Shown in pieces: positions 1 to 7,661 of a DNA stretch of 20,591 bases (positions are counted from its first letter, which is position 1; each line of letters starts with the position of its first letter). The position numbers and the translations under genes were made by a program. The stretch lies in contig JAEZIA010000148.1 of assembly GCA_023416315.1 (NCBI GenBank), positions 1 through 20,591 on the forward strand, written 5' to 3'. Source of the stretch: Actinomycetes bacterium (GTDB taxonomy: Bacteria; Actinomycetota; Actinomycetes; Mycobacteriales; Mycobacteriaceae). A model generated the notes under the pieces. That model was given only the letters and a program-made list of their open reading frames with translations, did not search any database and was not told where the DNA came from.

Positions 1-414
1 CAGGGGGAGCAGCATGCGGCGACGGCTCAGGACCGCGTCGTCGAACTCATGCTCGGCCTCGGCGACCGAGCCGACGACCGGGAACACGACATCGCTGTCC
101 CGGCGCAGACGCCGGCTCACCGCGTCGCTGGCGACCACGGCCCATTCCACCCCGGTCGCGGTGCAGATGTCATCGATATCGCACAGCAGCCGGATGGCGT
201 GCGGCGCAAACGAGGTCACCCCGGACAGGTCGAGAACGAACGGCTTCTCGGCGAGAACCAGTCGCTTCGCGCATTCGGTGACCCGATCGACGTTGGCGGA
301 ATCGATGCGTCCGCTGACGGCGACGACCGTTGCCATGTGCCGGGAGTGCGCTCGAATGTGGGCACCTTCGCAATCGACACAGGGGTTTCCGTATCGCGAC
401 GTGAAGCTCGTCAT
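1..414 (-). CDS. STAS-domain protein (anti-anti-sigma-like), 3' end cut by window edge
   Basis: The 138 visible codons start at ATG 414 and run off the left edge. Residues about 28-130 have the STAS pattern: VVAVSGRID as the first strand, then VLDLSGVTSF leading into the helix that in SpoIIAA/RsbV carries the phosphorylated serine. Here that site reads F-A-P-H-A-I, so the usual D-S-[SG] is gone. The first 26 residues hold C12, C15, H19, H23 and H26, a metal-ligand-like cluster before the domain. A second in-frame ATG at 336 (residue 27) would give a bare STAS domain; the upstream ATG is preferred because GAGG lies 6 nt before it. Members of this family bind anti-sigma factors or act as small partner-switch proteins; the partner here is unknown. 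No sigma or anti-sigma gene is visible nearby. The domain call is fairly firm and the role is not. Confidence 0.75.
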   Translation of the reverse strand, partial: MTSFTSRYGNPCVDCEGAHIRAHSRHMATVVAVSGRIDSANVDRVTECAKRLVLAEKPFVLDLSGVTSFAPHAIRLLCDIDDICTATGVEWAVVASDAVSRRLRRDSDVVFPVVGSVAEAEHEFDDAVLSRRRMLLPL

Positions 415-585
415 GGGTGCCTCATTTCGGTGCTGGTGCGTGTGCGGCGACCCGACGGCCACCTCAACTTGACCCAAACGTTATGCCGCAAATTTAAGGT
501 CACCGGGAGCAGTGGCTAAAACTCTGTTAAGAACCCAACTTTCGACTCGATGGCCGAAATCGGGCAACCTCGGCCGCCGAAGCGG

Positions 586-1548
586 CTATCGCAGGGCAGG
601 CAGGACCTCGTCCGTAAGCAGAGTTACGGACCGCCAGGCTTCGTCCACCGGCATGCCGCCGACCAGCGGATGCATCACGATCGGGCCATAGTTCGGGCAC
701 CCCCGCACCTCGTCGATCAGCTGGTCGGGGGTGAGGAACCGGTACCGCCCCGAGGCCCGCACCTCGTCCAGGGTCTGCACTCCGGGCAGGTGCATCGACG
801 ACCGCGACGGATCATCGGACCACGCCCCGTAGGTGACCGCTTCCCACAGGATGTGGCTGCCGAGCTCCGCCCAGGCCCGCTCGGGATCCTCATGCAGATA
901 GATCATTCCGCGGTTCACCGATGGCGGCATCAGGACGAACGGCCGCAGGCCCGCCTGCCGGCACAGCTGGCTGTAGTAGTCGGCGAGGTCGGGCCGGTGG
1001 TCGGGCAGGCTCAGCGGCAGGCCGAACCGCACCGCGCGGCGGACGGTGGCCCGCACGCCACCACCGACATAGAGGGGTGGGTGCGGCTTGCTCCAGGTGC
1101 CCGACACCACGCCGGTCTCGCCGGTCCACGCGGCCAGCATGGTTTCCAGGAGCTGGTCCATCAATTCGCCGCGGCGCGCGAAATCCACCCCCAGCGCCCG
1201 GTACTCCTCTTCCCGATAACCGAGGCCGACGGTGGTGTGCAGCCGACCCTGGCTCATGGCATCGACGAGTGCGATGTCCTCGGCCATCCGGACCGGGTTC
1301 CACAGCGGCCCGAGGGCACAGTCGATGCTCGCGAAGATGTTGGCCGTGCGGGCCAAGAACATGCCGGCGATCATCACCGGATTGCAGCTCCAGCCATGGC
1401 CGGTGACGTGATGTTCGTCGACGCTGATGGCAGCGATTCCGTGCCGATCCCCGAATTGAGCCAACTCCAGTGCGGCCGAAAGCAATTCACCCTGCACGCC
1501 AGGATCTCCGCCCGGAGAGGCGAAGTTGAAGCGGAGAATCGCGAGCAT
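586..1548 (-). CDS. LLM-class (luciferase-like, probably F420-dependent) oxidoreductase
   Basis: This 320-aa protein has the bacterial luciferase-like fold signature. It starts MLAILRFNF, has an SVDEHH motif near residue 42 (the EHH of many family members), a conserved LGPLWNPVRMAEDIALVDAMSQGR block around 80-103 followed by VGLGYREEEYRALGVDF, and YVGGG near 151. The length is normal for the family. Mycobacterial members mostly use F420 and a few use FMN, so the F420 assignment is by family and no cofactor can be read directly. The substrate is unknown. The gene is monocistronic as seen: its start faces the Mrr-like gene across 111 bp, and about 170 bp separate its stop from the STAS gene. 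ATG 1548 has no clear Shine-Dalgarno sequence. Confidence 0.85.
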   Translation of the reverse strand: MLAILRFNFASPGGDPGVQGELLSAALELAQFGDRHGIAAISVDEHHVTGHGWSCNPVMIAGMFLARTANIFASIDCALGPLWNPVRMAEDIALVDAMSQGRLHTTVGLGYREEEYRALGVDFARRGELMDQLLETMLAAWTGETGVVSGTWSKPHPPLYVGGGVRATVRRAVRFGLPLSLPDHRPDLADYYSQLCRQAGLRPFVLMPPSVNRGMIYLHEDPERAWAELGSHILWEAVTYGAWSDDPSRSSMHLPGVQTLDEVRASGRYRFLTPDQLIDEVRGCPNYGPIVMHPLVGGMPVDEAWRSVTLLTDEVLPALR

Positions 1549-1647
1549 CTGAGCACTGTATTGCCGTGATTACGCCAAACTCGATGCGAACGGGTCACGA
1601 TTTGGCCGCTGTGCCTTTCCGGTCGCAACCATGTCGGCGCCCGCCGT

Positions 1648-1653
1648 TACCGT
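1648..1653 (+). promoter_or_regulatory. Possible -10 hexamer for a leaderless start of the Mrr-like gene
   Basis: TACCGT fits TANNNT and ends 6 nt before GTG 1660. No ribosome-binding sequence precedes that GTG. This spacing matches leaderless mycobacterial genes. No good -35 is visible, so the call is tentative. Confidence 0.3.
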
Positions 1654-1659
1654 GACCGC

Positions 1660-2235
1660 GTGCGGGAGGACTCGGCCGCGGTCACGACGGCGCTGCAGTG
1701 GCTGGGATTGTGGGTGGCCACCACTGCGCTGCTGGGGTTCGTCGGCCTGCTGAACAAGGCGGTGTGGGTGCTGGCCGCGGGCAGCGCCGTCGCCGTCATC
1801 GTCAGCGCATGGCGCGCGCTGGTGGCGTGGCTCGATCACCGGCGAGACCGCCGGCGCGACGCGCTGTACCGCGCCACCGGGCAGGCCGCCGTCGACGCCA
1901 TGACCGGCGTCGAGTTCGAGCACTACGTGGCGGCCGTTCTTCGGGGTATCGGGTACACTGTCGAATTCACAAGAGCCACCGGCGATTTCGGCGTCGATCT
2001 GATCGCCACCAGAGACGGCGTCCGCACCGCGGTGCAGTGCAAGCGGCAGAACCGCGTGGTCAACGGGTCCGCCATCCAGCAGGTGGTGGCCGGTGCTGCC
2101 GTCCACGACTGCGACACGACGATGGTGGTGTCCAACCACCGTTACACCCGGGCCGCCGAGCAGCTTGCCGATGTGCACGGCTGCGTGTTGGTCGACCGCA
2201 CGCGGCTGGCGCGGTTGTCGCGGCAGCGGCGCTGA
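1660..2235 (+). CDS. Membrane-anchored Mrr-type restriction endonuclease-like protein
   Basis: The 191-aa product starts at GTG 1660. Two hydrophobic segments (about residues 12-31 and 34-57) are followed by a very basic stretch (HRRDRRRD, 60-67), which predicts the C-terminal domain in the cytoplasm. Residues about 79-185 match the Mrr_cat PD-(D/E)XK nuclease fold: GVEFEHYV with E85, an RATGDFGVDLIA motif with catalytic-type D113, then VQCKRQ with Q126 and K128. The D...QxK arrangement is typical of Mrr and of archaeal Holliday-junction-resolvase relatives. No methyltransferase or specificity gene is adjacent, so it is either a modification-dependent nuclease or a DNA-processing enzyme at the membrane. 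It converges on the aldo/keto reductase with 10 bp between stops. The fold is well supported; the biological role is inference. Confidence 0.8.
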   Translation: MREDSAAVTTALQWLGLWVATTALLGFVGLLNKAVWVLAAGSAVAVIVSAWRALVAWLDHRRDRRRDALYRATGQAAVDAMTGVEFEHYVAAVLRGIGYTVEFTRATGDFGVDLIATRDGVRTAVQCKRQNRVVNGSAIQQVVAGAAVHDCDTTMVVSNHRYTRAAEQLADVHGCVLVDRTRLARLSRQRR

Positions 2236-2245
2236 TCGCAGCGGT

Positions 2246-3115
2246 CTACCCGCCCGCGGTCGCCGCGTCGATGGCCCGGAACTCCTCGTCGGTGAGTTCG
2301 ATCCCGGCGGCCGCGACGTTCGGTTCGAGGTGATCGACGCGCGAGGTGCCGGGGATCGGCACCATCACCGGCGAGCGTTTCAGCAGCCAGGCCAACGCGA
2401 GTTGGGACGGACTCGCGCCGTGATCGGCGGCCAGTGAACCGAGGGGGCCGTCGGCGTCGGCGAGCGGGCCGGCAGCAAGGGGGAACCACGGAATGAATGC
2501 GATGCCTTGCGCCTGCGCCTCCTCGAGCAGCGGTTCGGCCGTGCGGGTGGTCAGGTTGTAGAGGTTCTGCACTGACACGATCGGCGCGACCTTCTGGGCG
2601 GCCTTGAGTTGGTCGACGTCGACCTCGGAGAGCCCGATATGCCGGATCTTGCCCTCTTGCTGCAGCTTCGCGAGTTCGCCCACCTGGTCTTCGAGCGGGA
2701 AGTTGGGGTCGATGCGGTGCAGCTGATGCAGGTCGATGCGGTCGACGCCGAGCCGGCGCAGGCTGAGTTCGACCTCCTGGCGCAGATAACTCGGGTTGCC
2801 GAGCGGGATCCAGACGTCCGGCCCGGTACGCAGCAGCCCGGCCTTGGTCGCGATCACGAGGTCGTCGCCGTAGGGATGAAGGGCCTCGCGGATCAGTTCC
2901 TCGGCGACGTACGGGCCGTAGGAATCGGCGGTGTCGATGAAGTTCACGCCGAGTTCGACCGCACGACGCAGGACCCGGATCGCTTCGTCGTGATCGTCCG
3001 GCGGACCCCAGACGCCTTTGCCGGTGAGGCGCATCGACCCGAAGCCGAGCCGGTTCACGGTCAGATCGCCGATCGTGATCGTGCCTGCTGCTGCCGCGTT
3101 CGTCACGTTCGTCAT
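2246..3115 (-). CDS. Aldo/keto reductase
   Basis: This 289-aa protein is an NADPH-dependent aldo/keto reductase. The catalytic tetrad is visible: D61 and Y66 in NFIDTADSYGP, K91 in VIATKAG, and H133 in DLHQLHRID. The NADP-binding region near the C-terminus reads VPIPGTSRVDHLEPN, as in the family, and the length is typical. The substrate cannot be told from sequence. It lies 76 bp downstream of the sulfotransferase on the same strand, so it may be the last gene of the TetR-controlled transcript, but the gap is large enough for its own promoter. A weak GGAG sits about 5 nt before the ATG. Confidence 0.9.
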   Translation of the reverse strand: MTNVTNAAAAGTITIGDLTVNRLGFGSMRLTGKGVWGPPDDHDEAIRVLRRAVELGVNFIDTADSYGPYVAEELIREALHPYGDDLVIATKAGLLRTGPDVWIPLGNPSYLRQEVELSLRRLGVDRIDLHQLHRIDPNFPLEDQVGELAKLQQEGKIRHIGLSEVDVDQLKAAQKVAPIVSVQNLYNLTTRTAEPLLEEAQAQGIAFIPWFPLAAGPLADADGPLGSLAADHGASPSQLALAWLLKRSPVMVPIPGTSRVDHLEPNVAAAGIELTDEEFRAIDAATAGG

Positions 3116-3191
3116 GGTGCTCCGCTCGTCAGGGTCGTGGAAGGGGTCTCCGTCGAGCCTGGCACCGATGCCCGGGCCTGTCCACGTACGG

Positions 3192-4436
3192 TTAGCTGAT
3201 AAACCGCTCCCGGTAGGCGCTGAGCCGCTGCGCCACCTCGCCGGCGTCGAGTCCCACGTCGGCCAGGTCGTAGATCACCTCGCCGTAGCGGCCCCGGGGA
3301 TGCTCGGCGATGAAGCCGGCCATCGCGGCCCGCACCGCGTCGTCGTAGGGCTGATCGGCCAGCGCATAGATCGCCGACAGCGTGCCCTGTTCGTCGGCCA
3401 TGAAATCGGTGAACCGCACGTCGATCGACTGCTCGGGCGGGAGCACGTCGCGATCGCGCAGACAGCCGCTGAACAGATCGTCGGCCCGGTCGAACCAGTA
3501 TCGCGCGATCTTGGCGGGATCCGGTGCAGTGCACGCCATTCGGGACGCGTAGGCGATCATGGTGACCATCGAGCGGGTAACCTCAACCGGATCACGATGT
3601 GTCACAACAAAAGTGGCATCGGGGAAGGTGGCGTACAGGGTGGGGAACTGTTCGAGGTGTTGCGGCGACTTCAGCACCCAGCGGGTACCGCCGCGTAACC
3701 ATTGCATGGCCTGCAGCTGGCGCTTGAGATGGGCATACGACGGTCCCTGGTCGTGCGACTTGTAGTGCGCGGCGAACGACGGCAGGTAATAGGTGGTCTC
3801 GAAGAGCATGCCGGAGATGTCGTTGGCCAGCAGCTGAATCTCCTCGTGCGCATGGTCGACGGTCATGTCGTGCATCCGCTTGAAGTCGGGCATCGACGTG
3901 TCGACCAGGTCCAGGCCGGCCGTACATCGATCGCGACGGGCCTGGTCGTCGTCACCGGGGGCGGGGAAGGGTTCGAGACTTTCCCAGTAGGGCAGGTACC
4001 GGATGTTGGGGTCGGCGGCGATCAGGTTGTGCAGATGCGTGGTGCCGGTGCGGGGCAGCCCGCAGATGATGATCGGCCGGGCGATCTCGATATCCTCGAT
4101 CTCGGGGTGCTCGGCGATCAGCGCCTCCAACCGCAGCCGGTTGACCAGGTTGCCGACCAGTTGCTCGAACACCACGGCGACCCCGACATCGGAGAGCCCG
4201 GCCTCCTCCCGCAGCGAGGCGGTCAGCACGTCGAGGCGCTCGACGAAGCTGCCATCGCCCCAGCCGTCCAGCCCGGTGCGCTCGGTCGCGGTGGCCAGCA
4301 AGGCTTCCGAGGTCAACTCGAGGATCGCCCCGTAGGCGGCCAGCGCCTCACGCATCGGCTGCGCAGCCTCGGGGAACACCGGGTTGGCCAGGTCGGTGAA
4401 CCTGATCGGGGCGGGTCGCTGCACCCCGGCGGTCAT
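3192..4436 (-). CDS. PAPS-dependent sulfotransferase family protein
   Basis: The 414-aa protein starts at ATG 4436, overlapping the DUF1214 stop by 4 bp (ATGA), which decides the start; the reading frame is open further upstream but only as a shadow of DUF1214. The 5'-phosphosulfate loop is GLPRTGTTHLHN (about 126-137), and the 3'-phosphate motif is THRDPVEVTRSM (about 279-290) preceded by WVLKSPQHLEQFP (253-265). These place it in the Sulfotransferase_3 group, common in mycobacteria, which transfer sulfate to lipids, sterols or glycolipids. The acceptor is unknown. A helical N-terminal region of about 115 residues precedes the P-loop, as in mycobacterial relatives. Translational coupling to DUF1214 suggests a joint function on one hydrophobic substrate. 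Confidence 0.88.
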   Translation of the reverse strand: MTAGVQRPAPIRFTDLANPVFPEAAQPMREALAAYGAILELTSEALLATATERTGLDGWGDGSFVERLDVLTASLREEAGLSDVGVAVVFEQLVGNLVNRLRLEALIAEHPEIEDIEIARPIIICGLPRTGTTHLHNLIAADPNIRYLPYWESLEPFPAPGDDDQARRDRCTAGLDLVDTSMPDFKRMHDMTVDHAHEEIQLLANDISGMLFETTYYLPSFAAHYKSHDQGPSYAHLKRQLQAMQWLRGGTRWVLKSPQHLEQFPTLYATFPDATFVVTHRDPVEVTRSMVTMIAYASRMACTAPDPAKIARYWFDRADDLFSGCLRDRDVLPPEQSIDVRFTDFMADEQGTLSAIYALADQPYDDAVRAAMAGFIAEHPRGRYGEVIYDLADVGLDAGEVAQRLSAYRERFIS

Positions 4437-5503
4437 GCCGAGACCTCGGCGACGTCGACGACGCGGCAGGTGGGTCGCGCCGGGGTTTCCTCGGGCAGGA
4501 ACCAGCGCAGCCAGATCAGGCCCTTGGTGCGCCCGGCCGTCGACACCCAGTTCGGATGGCCCGGGTCGGTGTCGCTGACCACGATTCGCCACGATCCGTC
4601 GGATTCGTAGGTGACGTGTGCACCGTTGATGGTGACCCGCTCGTAGGTGTAGTCGTAGGTGTGCAGGAACGGATTCCACAGGCACAGGTTCCAGAACACG
4701 CATTCCGGTGAGGTGCCCTCGATGATCAGCGCCTGACCCGGTTGAAGTTCGTAGGCGCCCATCGCGTAGGCGGCATCGCCCGCGGCCCAACCGAAGGTCT
4801 GCTGCGGCACCGGATACGGTTCGGCGATCTCGTTGGCCGGCTCGACTTTCGTGGGGATGAACGAAACCTGGTCGGCGAGCCAGGTTTTGGCCGATCGCAG
4901 CCTGCGCACCAGGTCCTCGCGGCTGTCCCGTTTGCGGGCCGGGGGATCTACCGCCTCGATCTTCCACTGCACTCGCCGGTCGGTTTCCGGGTCGTTCAGA
5001 TAGTCGCGGGTGAGCGCGATGACGGCGTCGTCCTCGAGTTTGAGCCACGCCCCCGGCTGCGGGTCCGGGCTGATCGTGAACTCGAAGTTGCCGTCGTCAT
5101 CGAACTCCAGGGAGCGGTCGTTCATCGTGCCGACGATGCGGTTGCTGTAGTGCCCGTCGTCGGGCCCGCCGTAGACGGTGATGGACAGGTAGACCGAATC
5201 GCCCCGGTTGCCGGTGACTCGGTAGGTACGTGCCGGGTCGATCGGCGCGAGTTGATAGAACGCATCGGAGTTGTCGCCGCCCCAGCGCTGATAAGGGCCG
5301 ATCACATCGACGAACCGCGGATTGTCCTTGTCGCCCCACACGTAGGCGTCGACGGCCACCCGCAGCAGACTGAACGTCAGCCGGTAGCCGTCGAGGATGT
5401 CGGCTTCCGGCAGCGGGGGATCGCTGGCCAGAAACTTTCGTTCGATCGCACCGAGTTCGTCGAGCAGTTCGTGGAACGCCGCGGACAGGTCGTCCTGGGT
5501 CAT
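4433..5503 (-). CDS. DUF1214 domain protein
   Basis: This 356-aa protein has no predicted membrane segment. The C-terminal part (about 230-345) has the DUF1214 features: a QTFGWAAGDAAYAMGAYEL stretch, an aromatic CVFWNLCLWNPFLHTYDY block, and a VVSDTDPGHPNW motif followed by GRTKGLIWLRWFLPEE. The middle (about 85-170) carries a TYRVTGNRGDSVYLSITVYG beta-rich segment. The biochemical role of the family is not established. In actinobacteria such genes recur beside sulfotransferases and steroid/lipid genes. A clear AAAGGGA (5510-5516) lies 6 nt before ATG 5503 and inside the end of the TetR gene, so translation is coupled: the gene begins 2 bp after the TetR stop and its stop overlaps the sulfotransferase start. 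Confidence 0.85.
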   Translation of the reverse strand: MTQDDLSAAFHELLDELGAIERKFLASDPPLPEADILDGYRLTFSLLRVAVDAYVWGDKDNPRFVDVIGPYQRWGGDNSDAFYQLAPIDPARTYRVTGNRGDSVYLSITVYGGPDDGHYSNRIVGTMNDRSLEFDDDGNFEFTISPDPQPGAWLKLEDDAVIALTRDYLNDPETDRRVQWKIEAVDPPARKRDSREDLVRRLRSAKTWLADQVSFIPTKVEPANEIAEPYPVPQQTFGWAAGDAAYAMGAYELQPGQALIIEGTSPECVFWNLCLWNPFLHTYDYTYERVTINGAHVTYESDGSWRIVVSDTDPGHPNWVSTAGRTKGLIWLRWFLPEETPARPTCRVVDVAEVSA

Positions 5504-5505
5504 CG

Positions 5506-6129
5506 CTATTCCCTTTCTCGTGCCTGCGCGCCCCGCATCACCAGGGAGCAGAGTGAGTCGACCAGGTGGTCGGTGTCGTCGCGCCCGTCGACGAGGGCGC
5601 CGTAGAACGTGGTGCCGACCAGCAGGTTGAACAGGGTGTCGGTGTCGACGTCGGCGCGCACCACCCCCTGCTCCGCGCCCGCGCGAACCAAGTCGGCCAG
5701 CTCGGCGCGGATCCTGTCGTCGAGCAATTGCTGGGTGCGGATGTGTAAATCGGTGTCACGCCTGCGTTCGGCGAGGATTCCCATCGTCGCGGCTTCGACC
5801 ACCGGCTCGCGCCAGAACGCCACAGCGGCGCGGACGAACTCACGCAGATCGGTCTCGAAATCGCCGGACCGTGGCAATCCGGCTGTGCCGCTGTCGGTTC
5901 CGAACGCGGCCTCGAACACCACGTGGGCTTTGGACGGCCAGCGCCGGTAGATGGTCGGGCGGCTGACCCCGGCCGCGCGAGCGATCGACTCCATCGACAC
6001 CTGGTCGTAGCCGACGTCGGTGAGCAGTCGGCGGGTGGCCGCCATGATCGCGGAGTCGGTGCGCGGGTCCCGGGGCCGGCCGCGTACCGGTTCGGGTGCC
6101 GTCGCCACGTCGCGGTGGGGAACGCTCAC
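5506..6129 (-). CDS. TetR/AcrR-family transcriptional regulator
   Basis: This 207-aa regulator has an N-terminal helix-turn-helix: RGRPRDPRTDSAIMAATRRLL (residues 17-37), then VSMESIARAAGVSRPTIYRRWPSKAHVV at about 44-71. The C-terminal ligand domain resembles the TetR_C_16/AefR type with the usual RADVDTDTLFNLLVGTTFYGALV stretch. GTG 6129 is chosen because it lies 8 nt after a -10-like hexamer and has no Shine-Dalgarno sequence, suggesting leaderless translation. It is the first gene of a tight minus-strand transcript with DUF1214 and the sulfotransferase. A palindrome between its -35 and -10 implies autorepression. The ligand is unknown, probably a lipid or aromatic compound judging from the neighbours (inference). 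Confidence 0.92.
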   Translation of the reverse strand: MSVPHRDVATAPEPVRGRPRDPRTDSAIMAATRRLLTDVGYDQVSMESIARAAGVSRPTIYRRWPSKAHVVFEAAFGTDSGTAGLPRSGDFETDLREFVRAAVAFWREPVVEAATMGILAERRRDTDLHIRTQQLLDDRIRAELADLVRAGAEQGVVRADVDTDTLFNLLVGTTFYGALVDGRDDTDHLVDSLCSLVMRGAQARERE

Positions 6130-6137
6130 GGCAGATT

Positions 6138-6177
6138 ATGTTCCGTTACGTCACGTAAAGTGTCAAGAATGTGACGT
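6138..6177 (-). promoter_or_regulatory. TetR promoter with embedded operator palindrome
   Basis: On the minus strand TTGACA (6161-6166) and GAACAT (6138-6143) are separated by 17 nt; an alternative -10, CATAAT (6135-6140), has 20 nt. Between them lies TTACGT-G-ACGTAA (6146-6158), a perfect palindrome with 6-bp arms and a one-base centre. A partial second copy, GTGACGT, lies on the plus strand at 6171-6177 toward the divergent thioredoxin gene. A repressor bound here would block RNA polymerase, the usual TetR autoregulation layout. Confidence 0.65.
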
Positions 6178-6242
6178 CGGGGTTGAACCGTTTCGGCGCA
6201 GGGAACCGTGACATAAGCAGTCCTCCGACGATAGGTCGCGCC

Positions 6243-6731
6243 ATGAAACTCGTGCTTCGAACGCTGGCCGTAGTGATAACCGCACTGACGATCGGAACCG
6301 CCGCGCCGCCAACGGCCCTCGCCGAGGACCAGCTGGCATTCACCGGCACCACATTGAGCGGAACGCCGTTCAACGGCGCCAGCCTGCAGGGCAAGCCCGC
6401 AGTGCTGTGGTTCTGGACGCCGTGGTGTCCGTTCTGCAATGCCGAAGCCCCGAACGTCAGTCAGGTGGCGGCGGCCAATCCGAAGGTGACGTTCGTCGGC
6501 GTCGCCGCCCGGTCCGACGTGGGGCAGATGCAAGGCTTCGTGTCGAAGTACAACCTGAACTTCACCAATCTCAACGACGCCGACGGATCGATCTGGGCCC
6601 GCTTCAACGTGCCGTGGCAACCCGCGTATGTGTTCCTCCGCCCCGACGGGTCGTCGACGTTCGTCAACAATCCCACCTCGGCGATGTCGGCGCAGGAGCT
6701 CAGCGACCGGGTGCGCGCGCTGGTGTCCTGA
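6243..6731 (+). CDS. Secreted thioredoxin-like thiol-disulfide protein (MPT53/DsbE-like)
   Basis: The 162-aa product has a signal peptide (KLVLRT, a hydrophobic core at about 7-20, and likely cleavage after ALA, residue 27). The thioredoxin fold follows with an active site WTPWCPFC (C62 and C65) and the cis-proline region PWQPAYVF near residue 128. The family resembles mycobacterial MPT53 (Rv2878c), an extracytoplasmic oxidoreductase that acts on disulfides of exported proteins. ATG 6243 is chosen because the signal peptide starts there, although the frame is open upstream. The CcdA-like gene begins 7 bp after the stop, so the two are co-transcribed and CcdA is the likely electron partner. 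It is divergent from TetR across 113 bp and may be touched by the same regulator. Confidence 0.88.
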   Translation: MKLVLRTLAVVITALTIGTAAPPTALAEDQLAFTGTTLSGTPFNGASLQGKPAVLWFWTPWCPFCNAEAPNVSQVAAANPKVTFVGVAARSDVGQMQGFVSKYNLNFTNLNDADGSIWARFNVPWQPAYVFLRPDGSSTFVNNPTSAMSAQELSDRVRALVS

Positions 6732-6738
6732 GCCCGGC

Positions 6739-7596
6739 GTGGACGCGAATCTGACCGGCCTGGCGCTGGCCGCGGGGATGGTCGCCGCGCTGAACCCGTG
6801 CGGGTTCGCGATGCTGCCCGCCTATCTGACGCTCGTCGTGCGCGGCGAGGACGGCGACCCGCGACGCACCGCCGCGGTAGGCCGCGCGCTGGCGGCGACC
6901 GCGGCGATGGCACTGGGCTTCCTGGCGGTCTTCGGCCTGTTCGGTCTGCTGACCGTACCGGTCGCCACCGCCGTCCAGCGCTACCTGCCCTATGCGACCA
7001 TGATCATCGGTATAGCCCTTGTCTGCCTTGGCATTTGGCTCCTCACCGGCCGAGAGCTGGTGTCGGTCCCGGTCGGCCCGAACTGGCGATGGGCGCCGAC
7101 CGCGCGACTGGGCTCGATGTTCGGCTACGGGGTGGGTTATGCGATCGCCTCGCTGTCGTGCACGATCGGTCCGTTCCTCGCCGTCACCGGCAGCACGCTG
7201 CGCACCGGCTCGGTGCTCGACGCCGTGCTGGTGTACGCCGCTTACGCGGTGGGCCTGGCTCTGGTGGTCGGCGTGCTCGCGGTCGGGATCGCCTTGACCA
7301 GTACGGCTTTGGTGGACCGGCTGCGCCGGCTGCTGCCGTATATCAACCGGGTCGGCGGTGCGGTGCTGATCGCGGTCGGCCTCTACGTCGCGTACTACGG
7401 CCTCTACGAGCACCGGTTGTTCACCGCTGACGGGAATCCGGCCGACCCGGTGATCGCCGCGGCGGGCCGGCTGCAGGGCACCGTCGCCGGCTGGGTCTAC
7501 CACACCAGCGCCTGGACCTGGGTCGCGGTGCTGGCCGTGCTGGTGGGGGCGGCGGCGGTGGTGCGGCTGCGACGCAGCCGGCAGAAGCAGCGTTGA
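6739..7596 (+). CDS. ccdA: CcdA/DsbD-family transmembrane thiol-disulfide interchange protein
   Basis: This 285-aa integral membrane protein has about seven hydrophobic segments (roughly residues 5-33, 49-78, 82-103, 124-152, 156-188, 195-220 and 253-275). The redox cysteines of the family are present: C21 in LNPCGFAMLPAYL and C141 in SLSCTIGPFLAV. A further cysteine, C96, lies in the third segment. CcdA proteins carry reducing equivalents from cytoplasmic thioredoxin across the membrane to extracytoplasmic thioredoxin-like proteins, here most likely the product encoded 7 bp upstream. GTG 6739 is chosen because the first membrane helix begins directly after it; the open frame upstream only shadows the preceding gene. 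It could serve cytochrome c maturation or general disulfide reduction, but no ccsA or resB homologue is visible here. Confidence 0.85.
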   Translation: MDANLTGLALAAGMVAALNPCGFAMLPAYLTLVVRGEDGDPRRTAAVGRALAATAAMALGFLAVFGLFGLLTVPVATAVQRYLPYATMIIGIALVCLGIWLLTGRELVSVPVGPNWRWAPTARLGSMFGYGVGYAIASLSCTIGPFLAVTGSTLRTGSVLDAVLVYAAYAVGLALVVGVLAVGIALTSTALVDRLRRLLPYINRVGGAVLIAVGLYVAYYGLYEHRLFTADGNPADPVIAAAGRLQGTVAGWVYHTSAWTWVAVLAVLVGAAAVVRLRRSRQKQR

Positions 7597-7623
7597 TCGC
7601 CCGAATCGTGCGCCCCGCGTCGC

Positions 7624-7629
7624 TATACT
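7624..7629 (+). promoter_or_regulatory. Possible -10 element before the small exported protein
   Basis: TATACT at 7624-7629 is close to the consensus -10 and lies 33 bp before ATG 7662. No convincing -35 is seen 17 nt upstream. It would give the small gene a promoter separate from ccdA. Confidence 0.35.
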
Positions 7630-7661
7630 CCGCTGCACGCCAAGACGGGGAGGAGACGCCG

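Noticed and set aside
3702..4610. 302-codon open frame opposite the sulfotransferase and DUF1214
   Set aside because: It is a shadow frame across two genuine genes, with low-complexity composition and no motif.
4437..5048. N-terminal extension of the sulfotransferase frame
   Set aside because: It overlaps well-supported DUF1214 sequence, and the ATGA overlap gives a natural start at 4436.
6188..6242. Stress-sigma (SigF or SigE/SigH type) promoter before the thioredoxin-like gene
   Set aside because: GTTT and GGGAAC strings are present, but the matching -10 elements (GGGTAT or GTT at proper spacing) are not.
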